Shown here: piece after piece, positions 59,201 through 64,000 of the stretch
How positions within the stretch are numbered: the first letter of the stretch is position 1
Layout of the letters: every line of letters starts with the position of its first letter
Notes under the pieces: model-generated
What the model was told of the DNA's origin: nothing
Seen by the model: the letters and a program-made list of their open reading frames with translations, nothing else
Databases searched by the model: none
Position numbers and translations under genes: made by a program
Origin: Lytechinus pictus
Taxonomy: Eukaryota > Echinodermata > Echinoidea > Temnopleuroida > Toxopneustidae
DNA: 64,000 nucleotides
Reading direction: 5' to 3'
Assembly (NCBI RefSeq): GCF_037042905.1
Contig: NC_087251.1
Location: 41,350,373-41,414,372 of the forward strand

Positions 59201-62150
59201 ATCTCCTGTTCAATTTTCTATTCAGATCCCCAATGTAATTAACATCGTTCCTTTAAGACAATAACGAGTTCTGTCAACTTCCTCGATAAATCAATGTATA
59301 TTTTCCTTATATTTTGTCCAGGATATTGTGGTAGACCATTAAGTTGTCATGGGAACAATATTTCTTACAATCTGGAAATTTAATTATAATGAAAGGACAG
59401 AGGAAATTCATTATTGAATCATAAAGAGTTCCATAACCTCAATATCATGGATTTCTTGTGTGATTGTGAGACATAAATTTATTAATAAATGATGACGTGA
59501 CAATGAGTGCCGTCATATCTAATAATACATCATAACATGAAATTAATTCAATGTAATGGTGTAAAATAAGGAATTTAAAAATAGCATATATAGCTTGACA
59601 GAAATGGCATGAATGCTATAAGGATTTAATTTATAACAGTTTTATGATTTTGAGGTCTCATATCAATCTGATCAATAATAATATATTATATATAATTATA
59701 TGGATTCGAATCTTGTTTGATTTGTTTTCTTACAGTCAACCATGCAGTGGATTAAAGGTTTTGAGGGCCATACCTCGATACCCCACCCTTCCCCATCCAT
59801 TTATCTCTCCCTCTCTCATCATTTTGTTTTCTCTCTCTCCCTCTCTCATCATTTTGTTTTCTCTCTCTCCCTCTCCACAATGTCAACATCTCTCTCAACG
59901 TATACCATCCCCTCTCGATTCTGTATCGTCGTCGATCGCGCCATTCCTTGTCTTTCCCCTCGCTGCCATCTTTCGGGTTTTATTTCCCTCTTGAAATTTT
60001 AAGCTCTTATTTCTATTATCAAGCGAATACTGGGCAAAACAATAATGATGACAATTAGATCAAATTTTAATGAATTTTGTATAGAGGGATTGTAGCATTT
60101 TTCCCATGACCTTTTGATTCGACGGTATACACGTATATCCTACAATAATCTATGTTGGTCTGCTGAGGTGTGTTAGACGGTGGGGGGATGAATCATATCA
60201 TTTACAACCTGAATGACCCATTTTAGTCAGATAAGAATTAGGACGAATTCACATTATAATATAACTTTCAAATCAATAATCATTTTATTCAAAATCATGA
60301 TATTAACAAATTGAAACATATCGTACACCATAATTTATTTCATGCGATAGAGGGCAGTCAGTTTCAAACACTATCACCACTCACGGTTACCAATAGTGAT
60401 CAGTGACCATTAATTCATCGTAGTCTATACAGGTACATACCCTTGCATGGTCTTCGCACGATAATACAGGGTGTGAAGTAGGAGACTACATATTCACCCA
60501 TGAAAGGTGTTTGCTTCTATACAGACAGAGCGTTTGGGGTCTAGTCTCCATCCTAGACACGGCATACTTTGTTAAAGTGTCTAATATGAGACTGTGCTTA
60601 CAGACTACACTAACGTTCGATCTATCACCACTGGCGATTGATAACACGTTCCATTGGCATTGGCGATAAAACGTCTGAAACACGTGAAGAGGAATGGTAA
60701 CATGTCAGTTTATATATGAACATGATTATATGTGTATAATACAATACATATTTTGACCTGTGTGTATAATTCAGAACATAATAATGTTCCAACCATGCCA
60801 ACTGAACCCCCCCCCCCAAAAAAAAAAAATAGTAATAATAATAATGAAAATACCAGCAGAACCTACAATGGCGATAGGATTCCACTGATACAAACTGCAT
60901 GTTATCGACAAACTGTTGTATTACAGACTGAAACCAATACTAGTACCTGATACCAGTGTGAGACCCTAAAATTCACCCGTTTGATGTGAAAGAAATTAAA
61001 GAAAATGAAAATACCTGAACTAAAATAGGGCCTATATAAAAGCAGTGAAATGTATCTGTAGGCTATATATTTAAGCATTCATCTTTTAGCTTTTGTTTTT
61101 TGTCATTCTCTTTTTCTAGTCATATTATTGACTTTGAAATAGACCCCCAAAACAAAATATTTGGTATGAACCACGTGTACTGTATACCTACAATGATATC
61201 TATACATGAAATCACGAATAAAAACTTATTATGTATACTATACAACATAATATAACTTAGGCGAACTATATGAGATGGAAACAAACATAATTATCAAAAA
61301 TTTACAAAATGAGGTAAGACTATATAAAAGAAGGCAGACCATTTTGATGTCAATAATGATCTTATATACTAAGTATAATAACAGTGTACATAAATATGTG
61401 CACTGTCTGATTTTCCTCACATTTTCATTACGAATATTAATGAGAATAAATTTACTTTATGACATCTAGAAAATCAATTAATTATGATCCACGCACTGAT
61501 ATGACGATAAAGTTCATTATGAATTTATGATTGAAAACAGGAAAACATATTCAGACAGGAAATATAATAAGCAATGGACCGGCTCTGGTGTTTAAAAAAT
61601 ACAAATAGATTTGAGAAGTATCATGTGACGGGAATGAATACAATATTATATCAGCAGGAATATATGCATACAACAGATACAACCTTCAAAAAACAAATTA
61701 ATGGTTCTGTAAAGAATTCTTAATATTTAAAAATTCCATTAAAAGTTTCATCGGTGAATCAGTAAGGATTTTAAAGACCCTCTTCAGAGCTTTAAGTCGT
61801 TTTAAGGCTCTTTAGATGATATTTTTAAGTGCCAATAGTTGATTACAGTATAACATTCTCTAGGGAATGTGTGAGGAAAATGAGGACATTAAACTATTCA
61901 CTCCCCCAACTAAATCAGCATTTTCATGAATTATTATTCATTACAATTAATCAATATAATCAAAATGACTACAATTGTAAAAATATTAATATCAAAACAA
62001 AATTATCGGCATTGGAGTAATTTGCCGAAGGAATCTTGAGGGCAAATCAAATGGCTGCAACTAGGGTGAAAGCCTGGACGATGTTGAATTCCAAAGTCTT
62101 TTTGCATACTATGACTCTCATGAGCGCATCTCGGATGATGACATATAGTT

Positions 62151-62378
62151 TCAACCGCACACTGGTTTCTGGCCAACCATCCCCTCCGCACAGGTTTGAG
62201 GTAGCATTACCAGTTTTTGTAAGAGTTCCATGATGTCTTTGCAGAAGCTAATACACACACCAAACGGCATGATGCATACCCACAACCAGGCTACAAAGAA
62301 ACCGATGGGCCAACCAAAGAAGATGAGAATGATGAACCAGACGATTGCCCACAGAATACCTGCTCCTCCTCCAGCCAT
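62151..62378 (-). CDS. Small membrane protein, 75 residues, paralogue of the 54752 gene
   Basis: A single-exon coding region with start context TAACCATGG. It aligns end to end with the 72-residue protein: MA.G start, LWAIVWFIILI, the invariant GWPIG, a second hydrophobic stretch ending in a Cys cluster, then LPQTCAEGMV and a C-terminal Cys. Residues about 8-50 are almost uncharged, consistent with two membrane passes or a hairpin. A minus-strand acceptor (GGCTTTCAG, ending at 62454) lies 75 nt upstream of the ATG, the same position as in the paralogue, implying that both descend from a gene with a leader intron. Family and function are not recognised. Confidence 0.75.
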   Translation of the reverse strand: MAGGGAGILWAIVWFIILIFFGWPIGFFVAWLWVCIMPFGVCISFCKDIMELLQKLVMLPQTCAEGMVGQKPVCG

Positions 62379-64000
62379 GGTTAAGCTACCCTTGAGAGAT
62401 TGGCCACGAGACGATTGTGATTGGGACGGTCAAGAATTAACAGCCCGGATTATCTGAAAGCCTATATATAGACAACAGAAAAATAAAGAAAATGGATACT
62501 GAGTTAACATAATTACTTTGAGCAATTAAATCATAAAATGAGGGGGCATGACTTGACAAGGGGTCATAAAAATCACGAGAGAGAGAGAGGGGGGGGGGAG
62601 AAGAAAAGAAGACCTGTAGAGAATAAACATCTAGGCCTGCATGTAACTTTGCGACAGACCTCAACAATTATTCAAAAAGTACATGTGATTTCACATTTTA
62701 CCTTAGTTTCATTCCTATATATCATAGTTCTTGTTCTATTTTTTTCGTTCGGTCTTGGAGCTTTTTGCAAACAGCGGCCCCAAGCACACCAACATAGAGA
62801 ACAGTGCTGAATGAGAATCCGTGTAAAATGTGTAGCATTTTGGCCGCCATCCCAGGGCATCGGGGGGGGGGGGATTGGGTTGGTTGTGATATCCTTTTTT
62901 TTTCTTTTGCTGATTTTTTATTTATTTTGGGGGGGCGCTCGTTTTCCTCCAATGTACTGGTCGATTATGTCCCCGCATCCGTTCAAATGCATGGCATTAT
63001 TTCAATAATAAATACCACCATTTCTCTTCTAATTTTCATTAATTCATTAATGACACTCGACCTAAGCTAGGATGTTCCACGTGCATCTTTATTACCCACT
63101 ATTATTTCACCAAAGGGTCATCTACTCACTCACCATTAACCTAATTATTTATGTCAATAACTTACCCTATTGGGTTCGTCAACCAACAACGTCAACGAGA
63201 TCTATAGTTATTATTCTACTTTTATACAATAGATAAGGGCATGTGTGTATATATACCACTTGAGTTGCAGGATTGGCTTACTTGTCCTACTACAAAAATA
63301 CCGTGGTATGAAATATTAACCATTCGGAGACCATCAACATCAAGTATATGCACTGGATAATGATCCAATGTACTTGAATGACGGAGATGCCTGGGCTTAG
63401 TTCTAACATGGGCCTATTTGGTTGTAATGTAGACTGTCTTCTTTTTATGCCGTACATGATATGATATGGCATACAGAAACAGATCACGAACAAGCAATAA
63501 TAAGTGACAAATAGCTGAAAAGGATGATAAAATAAATGCCATGGCTGAATGTATACCTGTGCGAACCGATACTGTTGCATGTACCATAGAGCCCACCAAT
63601 TTCTACATAATGTCTCTTTTGATCAAAGAATCAATATCAAAACCACATCATTCATGATAATAACTGAATCTGCACGCTCGTTTCAGAGAAATATGAATAT
63701 GAAAACACTGTTATCTTCAACGGCGACACATTGTCATTGATTTAGCTTACCTTTACGGTTTTCCAAGCTGAATTAATTCCAAAACAAAAACACGACTACG
63801 CCCTCACGAAAGGCATTTCAAGCTAAATTCATATCCAATTAATCCAACGCTACAAATATCCATTGATAATAAATATATTCACTGACAACGTTCAAGCTGG
63901 CAATGAGGTACATGTATGTTTGAACATGGACTGTAATAGGTCCATGGTTTGAATAGGCAATGGCTACCGTATATGGCCTGACCTCATCAATACATAGTAA
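62379..64000. other. Right-edge non-coding DNA upstream of the 62151 gene
   Basis: Presumed leader intron and promoter of the minus-strand gene. A GTAAGC donor on the minus strand at 63750 is a candidate end for a leader exon. Poly-G/poly-C tracts occur at 62590 and 62865. No coding exon is recognised on either strand. Confidence 0.4.

Larger units (their letters stand above)
54971..62150. other. Region between the two small membrane-protein genes
   Basis: It probably contains the leader intron and promoter of the 54752 gene. A GTAAGT donor on the minus strand at 57292 ends a less AT-rich patch (about 57100-57600) that could be its leader exon. Also present: the tRNA-like/inverted-repeat block (55510-56226), a ~30-bp CT-rich tandem repeat (59803-59878), poly-C/poly-G tracts and AT-rich DNA. 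No further protein-coding signal is recognised. Confidence 0.5.

Overview
The window is nuclear DNA of an animal, most likely a marine deuterostome and probably a sea urchin or other echinoderm. The reasons are: four spliced genes whose peptides align with deuterostome proteins; small exons with GT-AG introns of 0.4-3.7 kb; AT-rich non-coding DNA; tRNA-headed SINEs ending in (ATT)n; and many short inverted-repeat elements flanked by TTAA. The species assignment is inference. No bacterial, phage, plasmid or viral gene block is present.

Layout. (1) 1394-3280, plus strand: the last three exons of TARBP1, a 2'-O-ribose tRNA methyltransferase; the rest lies off the left edge. (2) 8151-19072, minus strand: complete nine-exon COQ6, the mitochondrial flavin monooxygenase of ubiquinone synthesis, convergent with TARBP1. 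(3) 19463-22410, plus strand: complete four-exon COMMD1. It starts 390 bp from the COQ6 start codon, so the two genes probably share a bidirectional promoter. (4) 27974-41334, plus strand: complete ten-exon NUSAP1, a mitotic microtubule-associated protein. In all three complete genes the splice phases agree at every junction and the summed exon lengths divide by three. (5) 41335-64000 is gene-poor and repeat-rich. Its only convincing genes are two small minus-strand membrane-protein genes (54752-54970 and 62151-62378), diverged paralogues of a family I cannot name.

The four named genes act in unrelated pathways (tRNA modification, coenzyme Q synthesis, trafficking/NF-kB regulation, spindle assembly). 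Nothing suggests an operon-like unit beyond the COQ6/COMMD1 head-to-head pair.

Most remaining structure is mobile or repetitive DNA. It includes at least four families of inverted-repeat elements with TTAA target duplications, hAT-like and Tc1-like elements, five SINEs, a 61-bp minisatellite in a COQ6 intron and a 112-bp triplication covering the end of a COQ6 exon. There is also a 2.3-kb TTAA-flanked element built from about nine ~230-bp tandem units, several long foldbacks, and a perfect 156-bp inverted repeat whose right arm carries most of an intact tRNA cloverleaf with anticodon UCA. The best candidates for undescribed biology are the small membrane-protein pair, the UCA tRNA-like gene in its palindrome, and the satellite-filled element.
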